Shown: one piece after another, positions 39,927-49,211 of the stretch
Position numbering within the stretch: the stretch's first letter is position 1
How the letters are laid out: each line of letters opens with the position of its first letter
DNA from: Actinomycetota bacterium
Lineage (GTDB): Bacteria > Actinomycetota > Acidimicrobiia > Acidimicrobiales > MedAcidi-G1
Reading direction: 5' to 3'
NCBI GenBank assembly: GCA_902634555.1
Contig: CACPKO010000003.1
Span: 1 to 64,000 of the forward strand
DNA: 64,000 nucleotides
Made by a program: the position numbers and the translations under genes
The notes under the pieces: generated by a model
Seen by the model: only the letters and a program-made list of their open reading frames with translations
Database searches by the model: none
What the model was told of the DNA's origin: nothing

Positions 39927-41542
39927 CTCTTGTGAAAAAGCTTAGGTGGGTGGCTTTAGCCGCTATACCTGTTCTATTCATCGGGGCTTTCTTTTACTGG
40001 CCACTAATCAAAATTTTCAGCCACGCCTTAGGTGGCGAAGAAATAGAAGATTTTAAATCCCTACTTTTTAGCGGCTCGTTTCACCAGATTGCTTGGTTTA
40101 CCGTGTGGCAAGCCTTCCTCTCAACTGTATTGACGATGGTCTTAGCGCTTCCAACTGCATATTTGATGGCAAGGTATTCATTCCGAGGACGAAGAATATT
40201 TCAGATTGTCACGACTGTTCCTTTTGTGTTGCCGACGGTGGTAGTAGCTGGAGCGTTTACCGCCTTATTTGAAAGATTTGGGTTAGACGAAGGGGCTTTT
40301 CGACTTCGTCATACAGTTTGGGCGCTACTGGCTGCTCATGTCTTCTTTAACTTGGCTATAGCTATAAGGACAGTGAGCTCATTTTGGTCAGGCCTAGACC
40401 CAAGAATCGAAGAACAAGCGAAACTTTTAGGGGCCACCCCATGGCATATCTTTAGAAAAATCACATTCCCTAGACTTATTCCTGTTCTGGCAGCTGCATC
40501 TTCAATTGTGTTTTTATTCTGCTTAACTTCCTTCGGAGTAGTTCTTCTTCTAGCTGGGCCGACACGAGCCACAATAGAGACAGAAATTTGGAGACAAGCG
40601 ATTTGGAGAGGGGACATAGCAACTGCTTCTTCTCTAGCAGTTATTCAATTGGTTGCTGTTCTAGCCATGGTCCTTCTAATGAATTATCTACAAAGACGCC
40701 AAGCCGTTGTTGAAAACAGAATGGACTTTGTCTACGAAAAAGCACCAAGAAAACTTTTCGCAGGAAACATTTTCCTCTTGTTCGTGATGATAGGCCTACC
40801 AATCATCATTCTTTTCGAGAGCTCTCTAACGGTAGGAGACGGATATTCATTTCAGAATTTCGCATCACTAGCCGATCGTGTCACATTGGTCCCAGTGTCT
40901 GCGATAACGGCTTTGAAAAACTCATTACTTTTTGCTTTTGTTGCGACTATCTTCGCTTCGCTTCTTGGTTGCATAGCTTCATTTGTTGTCGTCCATGGGC
41001 GCCGGTGGGTTTCTAATTTGTTTGATATAGGCATGATGTTTCCCCTAGGAATATCAGCAGTTGTCCTAGGATTCGGAATGCTTATTTCCTTGGATGCTCC
41101 GCCTTTAGACCTTCGATCTTCTTGGATTTTGGTGCCAATAGCTCATTCACTCTTAGGAATCCCGTTTGTGATGCGTGCAGTGATTCCCACTTTACGGCGC
41201 ATTGACCCTTCCTTACGGGAGTCCGCAACTTTGTTGGGGGCTTCGCCACGACAAGTAAGTAGACATATTGATTTTCCCATAGCGCTCAGAGCACTCAGCG
41301 TGGGAGCAGCATTTGCGTTTGCAATTTCTATTGGAGAGTTTGGGGCCACTTCTTTTCTTCCTCGAAACCCAGACCGACTTACCGCCCCTTTAGTCCTCTT
41401 TCGTTTACTCGGAGCTCCCGGAGAAACTTTACGTGGTCAAGCCATGGCTTTAGCAGTGGTGTTAATGACAATTACAGCTTTGGCGGTCATACTCGTTGAA
41501 GGTTCATTTTTTAAAAAGGAAACAATTAGGAGCGATTTCTAA
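39923..41542 (+). CDS. thiP: thiamine ABC transporter permease (fused double domain)
   Basis: This 539-residue membrane protein with about 12 hydrophobic helices is made of two binding-protein-dependent permease domains. The coupling motifs are EEQAKLLGATPWHIFRKITF (about residues 163-182) and RESATLLGASPRQVSRHIDF (about 432-451), each the EAA loop that meets ThiQ. The fused arrangement is normal for ThiP and related iron permeases; the riboswitch decides for thiamine. It overlaps thiB by 4 bp and thiQ by 1 bp (TAATG), so subunit output is coupled. Confidence 0.93.
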   Translation: MTLVKKLRWVALAAIPVLFIGAFFYWPLIKIFSHALGGEEIEDFKSLLFSGSFHQIAWFTVWQAFLSTVLTMVLALPTAYLMARYSFRGRRIFQIVTTVPFVLPTVVVAGAFTALFERFGLDEGAFRLRHTVWALLAAHVFFNLAIAIRTVSSFWSGLDPRIEEQAKLLGATPWHIFRKITFPRLIPVLAAASSIVFLFCLTSFGVVLLLAGPTRATIETEIWRQAIWRGDIATASSLAVIQLVAVLAMVLLMNYLQRRQAVVENRMDFVYEKAPRKLFAGNIFLLFVMIGLPIIILFESSLTVGDGYSFQNFASLADRVTLVPVSAITALKNSLLFAFVATIFASLLGCIASFVVVHGRRWVSNLFDIGMMFPLGISAVVLGFGMLISLDAPPLDLRSSWILVPIAHSLLGIPFVMRAVIPTLRRIDPSLRESATLLGASPRQVSRHIDFPIALRALSVGAAFAFAISIGEFGATSFLPRNPDRLTAPLVLFRLLGAPGETLRGQAMALAVVLMTITALAVILVEGSFFKKETIRSDF

Positions 41543-42522
41543 TGTTGAAAGTTGAGAACATAAAAGTTTCTTTTGATGGAATACAAGTTCTAGATGAATG
41601 CGCCCTAGAGGTTGGAGAAAGAGAGATCGTAGTACTGCTTGGCCCCTCTGGATGCGGGAAAAGTACGTTATTAAGGACAGTAGCTGGCTTAGAGAATCTA
41701 GAAACTGGGAAAATTGTGTGGAACGAAGAAGATATGACAATGGTCCCTCCACATAAGCGAGGTTTTGGGTTGATGTTCCAAAACCATGCCCTTTTCCCAC
41801 ACCGGAATGTTGAAGAGAATATTGACTTTGGTTTACAAATTCTTCAATTAAATAAAACTGAACGTCAACAAAGAGTCAAAGATTTGTTGAAAATGGTTGG
41901 TTTAGAAAAATTTGAAAAAAGAGAAATTGGTGGTTTGTCTGGAGGAGAAGCTCAAAGAGTTGCTCTTGCTAGATCACTCGCACCTAAACCACGACTTCTC
42001 ATGCTGGATGAACCCATGGCTTCACTTGATCGTGCACTTCGTGATCGATTATTAATTGACATATCAGATCTTTTGAGGGATTTGAATCAAGCAGCAATTT
42101 ACGTAACTCATGATCATGACGAAGCTTTTTCTATAGCTGACCGGATCGCAATTATGCATGAAGGAAAAATTGAGAGAATAGGTACCCCAAATGAAGTTTG
42201 GTTAGACCCTGGCTCTGAAACTGCAGCCCAGTGTATTGGTCATGAAAATTTCGTGAATCTCGACAGTTCTGGCAACTGTGCATTAGGAAAACTTGGGTCT
42301 GGACCCGGCACAGTTCTGATTCGCGAAGATGGAATTTCTGTAGTTTCAGAAAACACAGAAATAGTAGGTGAGGTCAAGTCAGCCACATTTCATGCTGGCT
42401 TAACCTTTATCAAGGTCCAAATTGGAGATCTCCAACTTTCAACTTCTACAGCAACGCCAGTAAAAATATCAGACCAGATAAATCTAGAGATTCTAAAAAC
42501 TGCAGTAGTCCCGTTACGTTAA
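41542..42522 (+). CDS. thiQ: thiamine ABC transporter ATP-binding protein
   Basis: The 326-residue ATPase has Walker A LGPSGCGKSTLLRTVAGLE, Q-loop GLMFQNHALFPHRNV, signature LSGGEAQRVALARSLAPK, Walker B LLMLDEPMASLDRAL and H-loop YVTHDHDEAF. A C-terminal extension (about residues 240-326) resembles a TOBE-type regulatory domain, so it is longer than minimal ThiQ. It completes the riboswitch-led thiBPQ operon. Its stop overlaps the convergent acyl-CoA ligase stop by 4 bp. Confidence 0.92.
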   Translation: MLKVENIKVSFDGIQVLDECALEVGEREIVVLLGPSGCGKSTLLRTVAGLENLETGKIVWNEEDMTMVPPHKRGFGLMFQNHALFPHRNVEENIDFGLQILQLNKTERQQRVKDLLKMVGLEKFEKREIGGLSGGEAQRVALARSLAPKPRLLMLDEPMASLDRALRDRLLIDISDLLRDLNQAAIYVTHDHDEAFSIADRIAIMHEGKIERIGTPNEVWLDPGSETAAQCIGHENFVNLDSSGNCALGKLGSGPGTVLIREDGISVVSENTEIVGEVKSATFHAGLTFIKVQIGDLQLSTSTATPVKISDQINLEILKTAVVPLR

Positions 42523-44084
42523 AGAAATAGTTGCTTAAGCTTTTCCCTATCTACTTTCCCCATCGCATTCCGCGGCAACGAAGTGACTGTTTTTATCTCT
42601 TCAGGAACTTTATAGTGCGCCAATTGCTTATTTAATTGTGTAGATAGTTCAGAGACATCAAAGCCGCCCTGCACGATAATGGCGGCACAAACACGTTCTC
42701 CCAGCCGTTCATCAGGTACACCAATAACAGCAGCTTCAGTAATAGATGAAAAGGAGAGAAGTACCCTTTCAACTTCTGCAGGATAGATATTTGCTCCGCC
42801 ACGAACGACTAGATCACTAAGTCTTCCTACGATAGTTAGGTGATCATCTTCATCTTTTGAACCAATGTCTCCTGTATGAAGCATGTTTCCCCTTAACGCT
42901 TCCATGGTTTCTTCAGGCTTTCCCCAGTATCCAAGCATTGGTGACCACACTTCTCGCCACGGACCTTCTTTACGTGGGGAAATACAAATTTCCCCTACTT
43001 CGCCGATTGGAGCCTCTTTCCCATTTTCGTCAAAGATCCTTATTTCCACAGGATCAAGTGCATGTCCCGCTCCGTTTGAAACGCTCTTTCGCTCATGCCT
43101 TAGACGTGTTACCCCAGAAGGCGCTTCTGAAAGTCCATAACCAACAGTGCATGGGAAACCGAACTTCTTCTGCCAGTCATCTCTCAGCTCTTGCGGGGTG
43201 TGGCTAGCTCCGATAACCACACGATCAAGAGAGGAAAGATCTTCAGATTTGACGGTTACTGAATGCACGAGGTCGTATGCCTGCGTAGGAACGAGAAGAA
43301 GATTGTTCACCTCAGCGCTACGAATTTGTTCTGCCATCCCTGCAGCAGAAGATGGATTCAAAATAACTGATGTTGTTCCACGCATAAGAGAAAAAAGAGG
43401 ACCAATAACCAAGATGTTTAAAACCGTTAAAGACAATGCAGTTCCAGTTCTTTCATTCTCAGTTGGCGGATAGAGAGATCTGCTTGAAACTCCAGGCCAG
43501 AGAAGATTGTGCTGGCTGTGAACTGCTCCTTTAGGGCGTCCACTTGTTCCGCTCGTGTATGCGATGGCTGCGGGAGAGTGCGGATTTACTTCTCTTTTTG
43601 GCTCTTCATCAGCCGAATTAAAGAGATCAATCCAATCTGCTTCATTTGGCTTGATGACAATAGTCTTACAACCCTTTGACACATAGTTCTGCTCAGTAAT
43701 GAACAGAGACGCATCACAATCTTGGAGAATCCACTCGGTTTCATCTTGACTGAGATTCGAATTAGCCCCAACCCAGATAGCTCCCAGTCGTTGTGTGGCT
43801 AAGAAAATTTCAACCGGAATCGTACTATTTGAGAGCTGTACGACTACACGACAGCCAGTAGAACATCCTTGACTTAAGAGCCATCCCGCAACTAAAGAAA
43901 CACGGGACTCAAGTTCAAACCACTTAATTGTCACTTCTTGATGCTGCAAAGCAATTTTCTCTGGGTGTTCAGAAACACCGCAATCAAGAATGTCTGCTGT
44001 GCTCCAAGGGCCCTCTGGAGCAGATAACGGGTCTTCTCGAATTAATAAACCGCGAGTATCAACTCGAAGAGTTTCTTTTGTCAT
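42519..44084 (-). CDS. AMP-dependent acyl-CoA ligase
   Basis: This is a 521-residue adenylate-forming enzyme. The P-loop-like motif is AIAYTSGTSGRPKGAVHS (about residues 172-189), with GYGLSEAPSGVTRLRH, then HTGDIGSKDEDDHLTIVGR, LVVRGGANIYPAEVER, and the C-terminal LPRNAMGKVDREKL with the catalytic Lys. It activates a carboxylic acid to its acyl-CoA through acyl-AMP. The acid (fatty, aromatic or other) is not predictable. Its start overlaps the carboxylesterase stop by 4 bp, suggesting that the esterase releases an acid which this enzyme activates; that link is inference. Confidence 0.92.
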   Translation of the reverse strand: MTKETLRVDTRGLLIREDPLSAPEGPWSTADILDCGVSEHPEKIALQHQEVTIKWFELESRVSLVAGWLLSQGCSTGCRVVVQLSNSTIPVEIFLATQRLGAIWVGANSNLSQDETEWILQDCDASLFITEQNYVSKGCKTIVIKPNEADWIDLFNSADEEPKREVNPHSPAAIAYTSGTSGRPKGAVHSQHNLLWPGVSSRSLYPPTENERTGTALSLTVLNILVIGPLFSLMRGTTSVILNPSSAAGMAEQIRSAEVNNLLLVPTQAYDLVHSVTVKSEDLSSLDRVVIGASHTPQELRDDWQKKFGFPCTVGYGLSEAPSGVTRLRHERKSVSNGAGHALDPVEIRIFDENGKEAPIGEVGEICISPRKEGPWREVWSPMLGYWGKPEETMEALRGNMLHTGDIGSKDEDDHLTIVGRLSDLVVRGGANIYPAEVERVLLSFSSITEAAVIGVPDERLGERVCAAIIVQGGFDVSELSTQLNKQLAHYKVPEEIKTVTSLPRNAMGKVDREKLKQLFL

Positions 44085-45583
44085 CGGAGTTGATGCCAGA
44101 GCATTCTTTCTTCAGCTTCTGGATCAAACAAAAGAGAACATTCATCGTCAAAGTTCATTACGGTTCTAGTTTCAGAGTCGTAAATTGGCCATTCTCCAAG
44201 TCTTTCAGTTGAAGGATTACCAACTTTTATGAAAGTAGCCCACGCATCGTGCATGATACGGGCAAGAGAGTCAGGTCGTGGCCCATCCCCAATAAAGAGA
44301 GTTACTCCAGGTCTATCTAAGACATTGAAGGTAAAAGGTATTTCTAGCGCGTGTGCTGCTCCCAACTGCCCGCCAAATGCTGTGGAATCCCAAGAAAATT
44401 TGTACATAAAGGTCTTGGAATCAAAAACTTCACGAGATTCTGCAACTCTCACTGCTGGTATTCGAAAAACCCAATCGGACGAAATAGCGCACCCAAGCCA
44501 ACCTGGTTCAACTTCGCCGAGACGTTTCTTGTAAACACTTTTGAAGTTCTCTGAATCTTTGGTGATTCGCTGTATATATCTCTCAGTAGTTTCATCATCA
44601 AAACTTGTTATTCCCCAAAGAGACATTTCATCCTCATTAGTGCCGATCAAAAGAGGGATATGGGAGCCAGCGCTTTCGCTGATTAGTTCAGAAGGAGGAA
44701 GTGGAAGAACTTCACCTCCCCAAGAAGGGTAAAAAGCATCAACACCGAAGTCTCTATTCTCATCATTGTCAATTACGCGGTGTTGCGCTTCAAGAATTTT
44801 AGAAACAGGAAGTGATCGAAGCTCATCTAAGCTTGGGTTATCAAGTTCAGCAAGAAAATTGTCAGCTATTGCTGAAGAATCTTCCGGGCTATGTATATGG
44901 TGTGCGGCCCCACTTTGGGCAATCGCTTGATGAAATAAACCATCAGTGACAGGAGAAGCTAATAGATTACAGACGCTAAACGCCCCAGCTGACTCGCCTC
45001 CTATAGTTACTTTTTCCGGGTCTCCTCCAAATACGGAAATATTTTCTTGAACCCATTCCAGCGCCGCTATTTGATCCATAGTTCCATGTAACCCTGAAGA
45101 AGTAAGAGTAGTTTCTTGAGGAAAACTTGAAGCGAGATTACAGAAACCCAAAGCTCCTAAGCGATAGTTGATTGAGACAGTGACGATGTCGTGGTTGGCT
45201 GCGAAAGAAGTTCCGTCATACCACGGGATAGCTCCCTGACCGGAAAGGTAGCCGCCACCATGGATCCATACGTAAACCGGGCGCTTTTTATTGTCAGCAT
45301 TTGGGGTTGTCACATTAAGCATTAAACAATCTTCGTCCCAAGGAACAGGAATACGATTCGTAAGTCCTTCCCCAGGAAGTTGCGGGGCGGCTTTCCCTGG
45401 TCGTTGAGCATCACGTATTCCATCCCATGGAATAGGTGACTGTGGAGGAGCAAACCTTAACTCTCCGGTCGGAGGCGCTGCATAGGGGATATCAAAAAAA
45501 GATTGAACTCCATGTCTATTACGCCCTTTAAGTAAACCTGAATGGATCTCTACTATTGGATCTTCTTGAGAGGTAAGTGACAT
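44081..45583 (-). CDS. type B carboxylesterase/lipase family protein
   Basis: The 500-residue protein belongs to the carboxylesterase type B family. It has SFFDIPYAAPPTGELRFAPP (about residues 28-47), EDCLMLNVTTPN, oxyanion loop PVYVWIHGGGYLSG, and nucleophile elbow VTIGGESAGAFSV. The second Cys pair common in eukaryotic members is not evident and there is no signal peptide. It hydrolyses carboxylic esters. It lies between thiolase (1-bp overlap) and acyl-CoA ligase (4-bp overlap) in a four-gene minus-strand block, so released acids may be fed into CoA metabolism. Confidence 0.92.
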   Translation of the reverse strand: MSLTSQEDPIVEIHSGLLKGRNRHGVQSFFDIPYAAPPTGELRFAPPQSPIPWDGIRDAQRPGKAAPQLPGEGLTNRIPVPWDEDCLMLNVTTPNADNKKRPVYVWIHGGGYLSGQGAIPWYDGTSFAANHDIVTVSINYRLGALGFCNLASSFPQETTLTSSGLHGTMDQIAALEWVQENISVFGGDPEKVTIGGESAGAFSVCNLLASPVTDGLFHQAIAQSGAAHHIHSPEDSSAIADNFLAELDNPSLDELRSLPVSKILEAQHRVIDNDENRDFGVDAFYPSWGGEVLPLPPSELISESAGSHIPLLIGTNEDEMSLWGITSFDDETTERYIQRITKDSENFKSVYKKRLGEVEPGWLGCAISSDWVFRIPAVRVAESREVFDSKTFMYKFSWDSTAFGGQLGAAHALEIPFTFNVLDRPGVTLFIGDGPRPDSLARIMHDAWATFIKVGNPSTERLGEWPIYDSETRTVMNFDDECSLLFDPEAEERMLWHQLR

Positions 45584-46761
45584 CAGACTTTAAGGACCAA
45601 GGCTTCGCCTTGGCCTCCTCCGCCACATAGAGCTGCAGCACCGAGTCCGCCGCCTTGCCGTTTCAATTCAAGAGCAAGTGTTAAAGCAACTCGTGTACCC
45701 GACATTCCAATCGGATGTCCCAAAGCAATAGCGCCCCCGTTCACGTTCACGATGTCGTCTGGCACTCCGAGATCTTTAGTTGAAGCAAGTGCGACTGCAG
45801 CGAAAGCCTCGTTAATCTCAAAAAGTTCAAGATCAGAAAGGCTTAGATCAGTATTTTGTAAAGACTTTTTGATGGCGTTAGAAGGCTGGAAAAGCAAACT
45901 TGTATCAGGTCCTGCTACTTGTCCATGTGAAACGATTTCAGCCAAAGGCTCAACTCCTAAAGAGTTTGCATGATCCAAAGTAGTGACGATTACCGCCGCA
46001 GCTCCATCAGATATTTGTGAAGCGTTACCTGCAGTGATATTGCCGTTAGCTTCAAAAGCAGGAGCGAGCCGTCCAAGAGAATCCACATCAATATCTGAGC
46101 GAATACCTTCATCTTCTGCAACTACGAAGTCATCGCCATTCCGTGAAGGAATCACAACTGGGGTGATCTCATCTACAAATAAGCCATCTTTTTGTGCTTT
46201 AGCGGCACGCTCATGTGATTGAGCAGAGAATGTATCTTGTGCTTCTCTACTTAAATTGAGTTCTTGTGCGTAACGCTCAGTTGCTTCGCCCATTGCACAA
46301 TGCTCAATAGTGCAAGTTAAACCATCAAACATCATCGAATCGACGATGGTTCCATCTCCAATGCGATACCCCGAACGTGACTTCATCAATAAATGAGGAG
46401 CTTTACTCATAGATTCCATACCTCCGGCTACCACTACTTTTGCTTCTCCAAGACGAATCATTTGGGCAGCCAAGTGAATGGCGTGCATTCCTGAAAGACA
46501 GGCCCGGTTGAGCAGAGTAGAAGGCGCAGTTAACGGAATTCCAGCATCTACAGCTGCACGTCTTGCGGGCACTTGACCAATTCCAGCACTAATAACATTT
46601 CCCAAGTAGGTAAAGTCCACTTGTTCGCCACTTAGCCCAGCCCTATCTAATGCAGCCTCAATAGCGATCGAACCAAGGCTTGTTGCAGTCTGGTTTGAAA
46701 GAGCGCCTTGTAAGCGTCCAATTGGTGTTCGAGCACCATTAAGGATCACAATCGGGGACAC
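45583..46761 (-). CDS. acetyl-CoA C-acyltransferase (thiolase)
   Basis: The 392-residue thiolase has the acyl-carrying Cys in LLNRACLSGMHAIHL (about residues 82-96) and the C-terminal catalytic elements FEINEAFAAVAL, VNVNGGAIALGHPIGMSGTR and AALCGGGGQGEALVL, with the second Cys. It performs the last step of beta-oxidation or the reverse Claisen condensation. The GTG start at 46761 follows an AGGAG site. It is the second gene of a block beginning with MaoC hydratase 106 bp upstream; the gap shows no recognisable feature. Confidence 0.95.
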   Translation of the reverse strand: MSPIVILNGARTPIGRLQGALSNQTATSLGSIAIEAALDRAGLSGEQVDFTYLGNVISAGIGQVPARRAAVDAGIPLTAPSTLLNRACLSGMHAIHLAAQMIRLGEAKVVVAGGMESMSKAPHLLMKSRSGYRIGDGTIVDSMMFDGLTCTIEHCAMGEATERYAQELNLSREAQDTFSAQSHERAAKAQKDGLFVDEITPVVIPSRNGDDFVVAEDEGIRSDIDVDSLGRLAPAFEANGNITAGNASQISDGAAAVIVTTLDHANSLGVEPLAEIVSHGQVAGPDTSLLFQPSNAIKKSLQNTDLSLSDLELFEINEAFAAVALASTKDLGVPDDIVNVNGGAIALGHPIGMSGTRVALTLALELKRQGGGLGAAALCGGGGQGEALVLKV

Positions 46762-46867
46762 AGAAACTCCTGAAATTAAAACATCTATGGTCTAGTAAGT
46801 ACTTTGATTACTCTAACTGCCGTTCAGGCTTCTTGTTTATAGAAGAGCGTTACTGACTGTTATCTAT

Positions 46868-47344
46868 TTAGCCTTGGTAGAGGGTAAGCGAGTCATAGAG
46901 GACTGAAGGGACTTCTACTCCTTGAACATGGATAGCAACTTGCGAAGCTACAAGAGTTCCTTTTTTATGCTCACGAGCCTCTTTCAAGCGGCTTCTTGCT
47001 TGAAGCACTGATCCAGAGGGTACAGGGGCTAGAAATCGCAGACCATCAGCTCCGTAGTTCACAGCATTCCGGAATCCAGTTATACGGACTCTGTCATTCC
47101 AACTTATAGAAGCCACCAAACTCAAGGTAAAGAACCCATGGGCAATAGGACCACCAAATGGGCTTTCTGTCTTTGCTCTTTCAACATCAACGTGTATCCA
47201 CTGATGATCACCCGTTAATTCTGCAAAAGCATTGATTTTTTCTTGAGTCATTTCAAACTCTGGACCCCAGCCGCTCCACTCTTCAGTAGCCGCAGCTAGT
47301 AGGCCTTCAATGTCATCAAAAGCTATTTCCATCATGTCGCTCAC
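46868..47344 (-). CDS. MaoC-like (R)-specific enoyl-CoA hydratase/dehydratase
   Basis: This 158-residue hot-dog-fold protein contains AELTGDHQWIHVDVERA (about residues 42-58; the hydratase-2 Asp and His pair sits in D-H-Q-x-I-H) and GGPIAHGFFTLSLVASI. It resembles NodN/MaoC dehydratases that hydrate enoyl-CoA. It is first in the minus-strand acyl-CoA block and divergent from the second acyl-CoA ligase. Confidence 0.93.
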   Translation of the reverse strand: MSDMMEIAFDDIEGLLAAATEEWSGWGPEFEMTQEKINAFAELTGDHQWIHVDVERAKTESPFGGPIAHGFFTLSLVASISWNDRVRITGFRNAVNYGADGLRFLAPVPSGSVLQARSRLKEAREHKKGTLVASQVAIHVQGVEVPSVLYDSLTLYQG

Positions 47345-47389
47345 ACTCCAGTTATATTCTTATTCCTCTACCGTGCACGCAAAACTATC

Positions 47390-47407
47390 CGCCCGTCAAG
47401 GCGGGCG
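47390..47407. promoter_or_regulatory. GC-rich hairpin between divergent acyl-CoA genes
   Basis: A perfect 6-bp inverted repeat CGCCCG-TCAAGG-CGGGCG stands in the 99-bp divergent space between the MaoC gene and the acyl-CoA ligase, 36 bp before the ligase GTG. It stands out in an AT-rich intergenic region. It could be an operator or a 5' leader structure; there is no T tract, so it is not a convincing terminator. Confidence 0.35.
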
Positions 47408-47443
47408 AGCATATCCGCCTCTAGAGTTTGAGGAAGAGAATTA

Positions 47444-49207
47444 GTGAAGGGAAAAATAAGCGTGAAAGAATCACCAGTTGACGAGCACTATCAAGCAGCT
47501 TGGGATGAGTTGACTGTGCCTGGCGCCCCTTTTGCTTGGTCAGTTAATGAAGTAAGAGGTGTACCTACACGGGTTTACGATGCTGCTCCACCAAATATGG
47601 CTTTAGTATGGGCTGCTTCTCTTGCTTACGCCGAAAATGATTATCTCATTTATGGCGATGAACGTATGACCTACGGAGAGGCACATGAAGCAGTAGATGC
47701 ATTGGCCGCATATCTCGTATCTGTAGGAGTGGGACATGGAGATCGAGTCGCCTTATCTATGAGGAATTACCCAGAATGGGCATTGGCTTACTGGGCTACG
47801 TTAAAGATTGGTGCTGCTGTCGTGGGCATGAATGCTTGGTGGACCGCATCAGAAATGGAATTTGGGCTTTCAGATAGCACTCCGAAAGTTCTGATAGCTG
47901 ATCAAGAGCGTCTTGAGAGAGTGCACTCAGAGCTAGAAGGATTAAGAGAAAATAATCGACTTCACATCATCGGTGTACGAGTAGAAGGAGATCTTCCTGA
48001 CGATGCAATTCATTGGGAAAACGCGATACAGAAAGCAGTTGAACTTCCTCCACTTCCTGAAATTGACATTAGCCCCGAAGATGATGTTTGTATTTTTTAC
48101 ACCTCTGGGACGACTGGTCGACCAAAGGGAGCGGTTTTAACTCATCGCGGGGCAGTCTCCAATCTTCTGAATCTTGGATTCTGGAATGCAGTAACCCTCA
48201 CAGCCGGGGCCAAAGCAGTGGCGGCAGGAGAAAACCCCTCCGGGTCGGATAAACAACCCGGAGAATCTAAACCAGGTTCTGTTCTCGCCGTTCCTCTGTT
48301 TCATGTGACTGGCTGTAATTGTTGCTTGCACCCAGTTACCGCTCAGGGGGGCCAGTTGATTCTCATGTATCGATGGGATGCCGGAGTAGCTCTTGAACTT
48401 ATAGAGAAAGAAAGGCCATCAACGTTTACTGGTGTTCCTACTATGGCCAGAGAATTGATCAACCATCCAGATTTTGAAAAAAGAGACACCTCGAGCCTTA
48501 GCCATTTAGGAGGTGGGGGAGCTGCTGTGCAACCTGACCTCGTGCATAAGATTGAAAAAAAGATTGAGGGTCGCCCTTCAACTGGATATGGACTCACTGA
48601 AGTTAATGGTGTAATAGCGATGAACTCAGCTCATTTCTTTACTGCCAAACCTGAATCTACTGGACCTGTTGTTCCAATTCTTGAGTCACGAATAGTAGGT
48701 GAAGACGGAAAGGATCAGGGAGTAGGCCAGTTAGGAGAGTTATGGGTTAGGGGAGGAAATGTATTTCGCGGCTATCTAAACCGGCCCGAAGCAAATGAAG
48801 AAATCCTTACTGACGGTTGGTTCCATACTGGTGATATCGGATATCTCGACGAAGACGGGTTCCTTTTCCTTGTTGATAGAGCGAAGGACATGGTTTTACG
48901 AGGTGGAGAGAACGTTTATTCAGCTGAAGTAGAAGCAGCCATTTACGAGCATCCCTCTGTAGCCGAAGCAGCAGTATTTGCAGTGCCTGATGAACGACTT
49001 GGCGAAGCCGTTGGAGTAGCAATAGTTCGCTTGCCTGGCACTGAATTAACTGCCAAAGAGCTTCAAGACCATGTACGCACATTAATAGCATCGTTCAAAG
49101 TTCCAGAACACATTTGGTTTAGAGAAGAAGCATTGCCTCGCAACGCAAATGGAAAATTTCTTAAGCGCGAATTGCGTGAAACCTTGATAGGAACACCAAC
49201 AGGGTAA
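47444..49207 (+). CDS. AMP-dependent acyl-CoA ligase (fatty-acid/aryl type)
   Basis: This 587-residue adenylate-forming enzyme has ICIFYTSGTTGRPKGAVL-like P-loop (about residues 214-231), STGYGLTEVNGVIAMNSAHF, GWFHTGDIGYLDEDGFLFLV, MVLRGGENVYSAEVEAAIYE and the Lys-bearing LPRNANGKFLKREL. It carries a longer N-terminal portion than the ligase at 42.5 kb and a loop near residues 245-275, rich in Gly, Lys and Ser, not usual in the family. It activates a carboxylic acid to its CoA ester. The GTG start is supported by GAGGAAGAG upstream. The TIGR03085 gene follows after 4 bp. Confidence 0.92.
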   Translation: MKGKISVKESPVDEHYQAAWDELTVPGAPFAWSVNEVRGVPTRVYDAAPPNMALVWAASLAYAENDYLIYGDERMTYGEAHEAVDALAAYLVSVGVGHGDRVALSMRNYPEWALAYWATLKIGAAVVGMNAWWTASEMEFGLSDSTPKVLIADQERLERVHSELEGLRENNRLHIIGVRVEGDLPDDAIHWENAIQKAVELPPLPEIDISPEDDVCIFYTSGTTGRPKGAVLTHRGAVSNLLNLGFWNAVTLTAGAKAVAAGENPSGSDKQPGESKPGSVLAVPLFHVTGCNCCLHPVTAQGGQLILMYRWDAGVALELIEKERPSTFTGVPTMARELINHPDFEKRDTSSLSHLGGGGAAVQPDLVHKIEKKIEGRPSTGYGLTEVNGVIAMNSAHFFTAKPESTGPVVPILESRIVGEDGKDQGVGQLGELWVRGGNVFRGYLNRPEANEEILTDGWFHTGDIGYLDEDGFLFLVDRAKDMVLRGGENVYSAEVEAAIYEHPSVAEAAVFAVPDERLGEAVGVAIVRLPGTELTAKELQDHVRTLIASFKVPEHIWFREEALPRNANGKFLKRELRETLIGTPTG

Positions 49208-49211
49208 ACAG

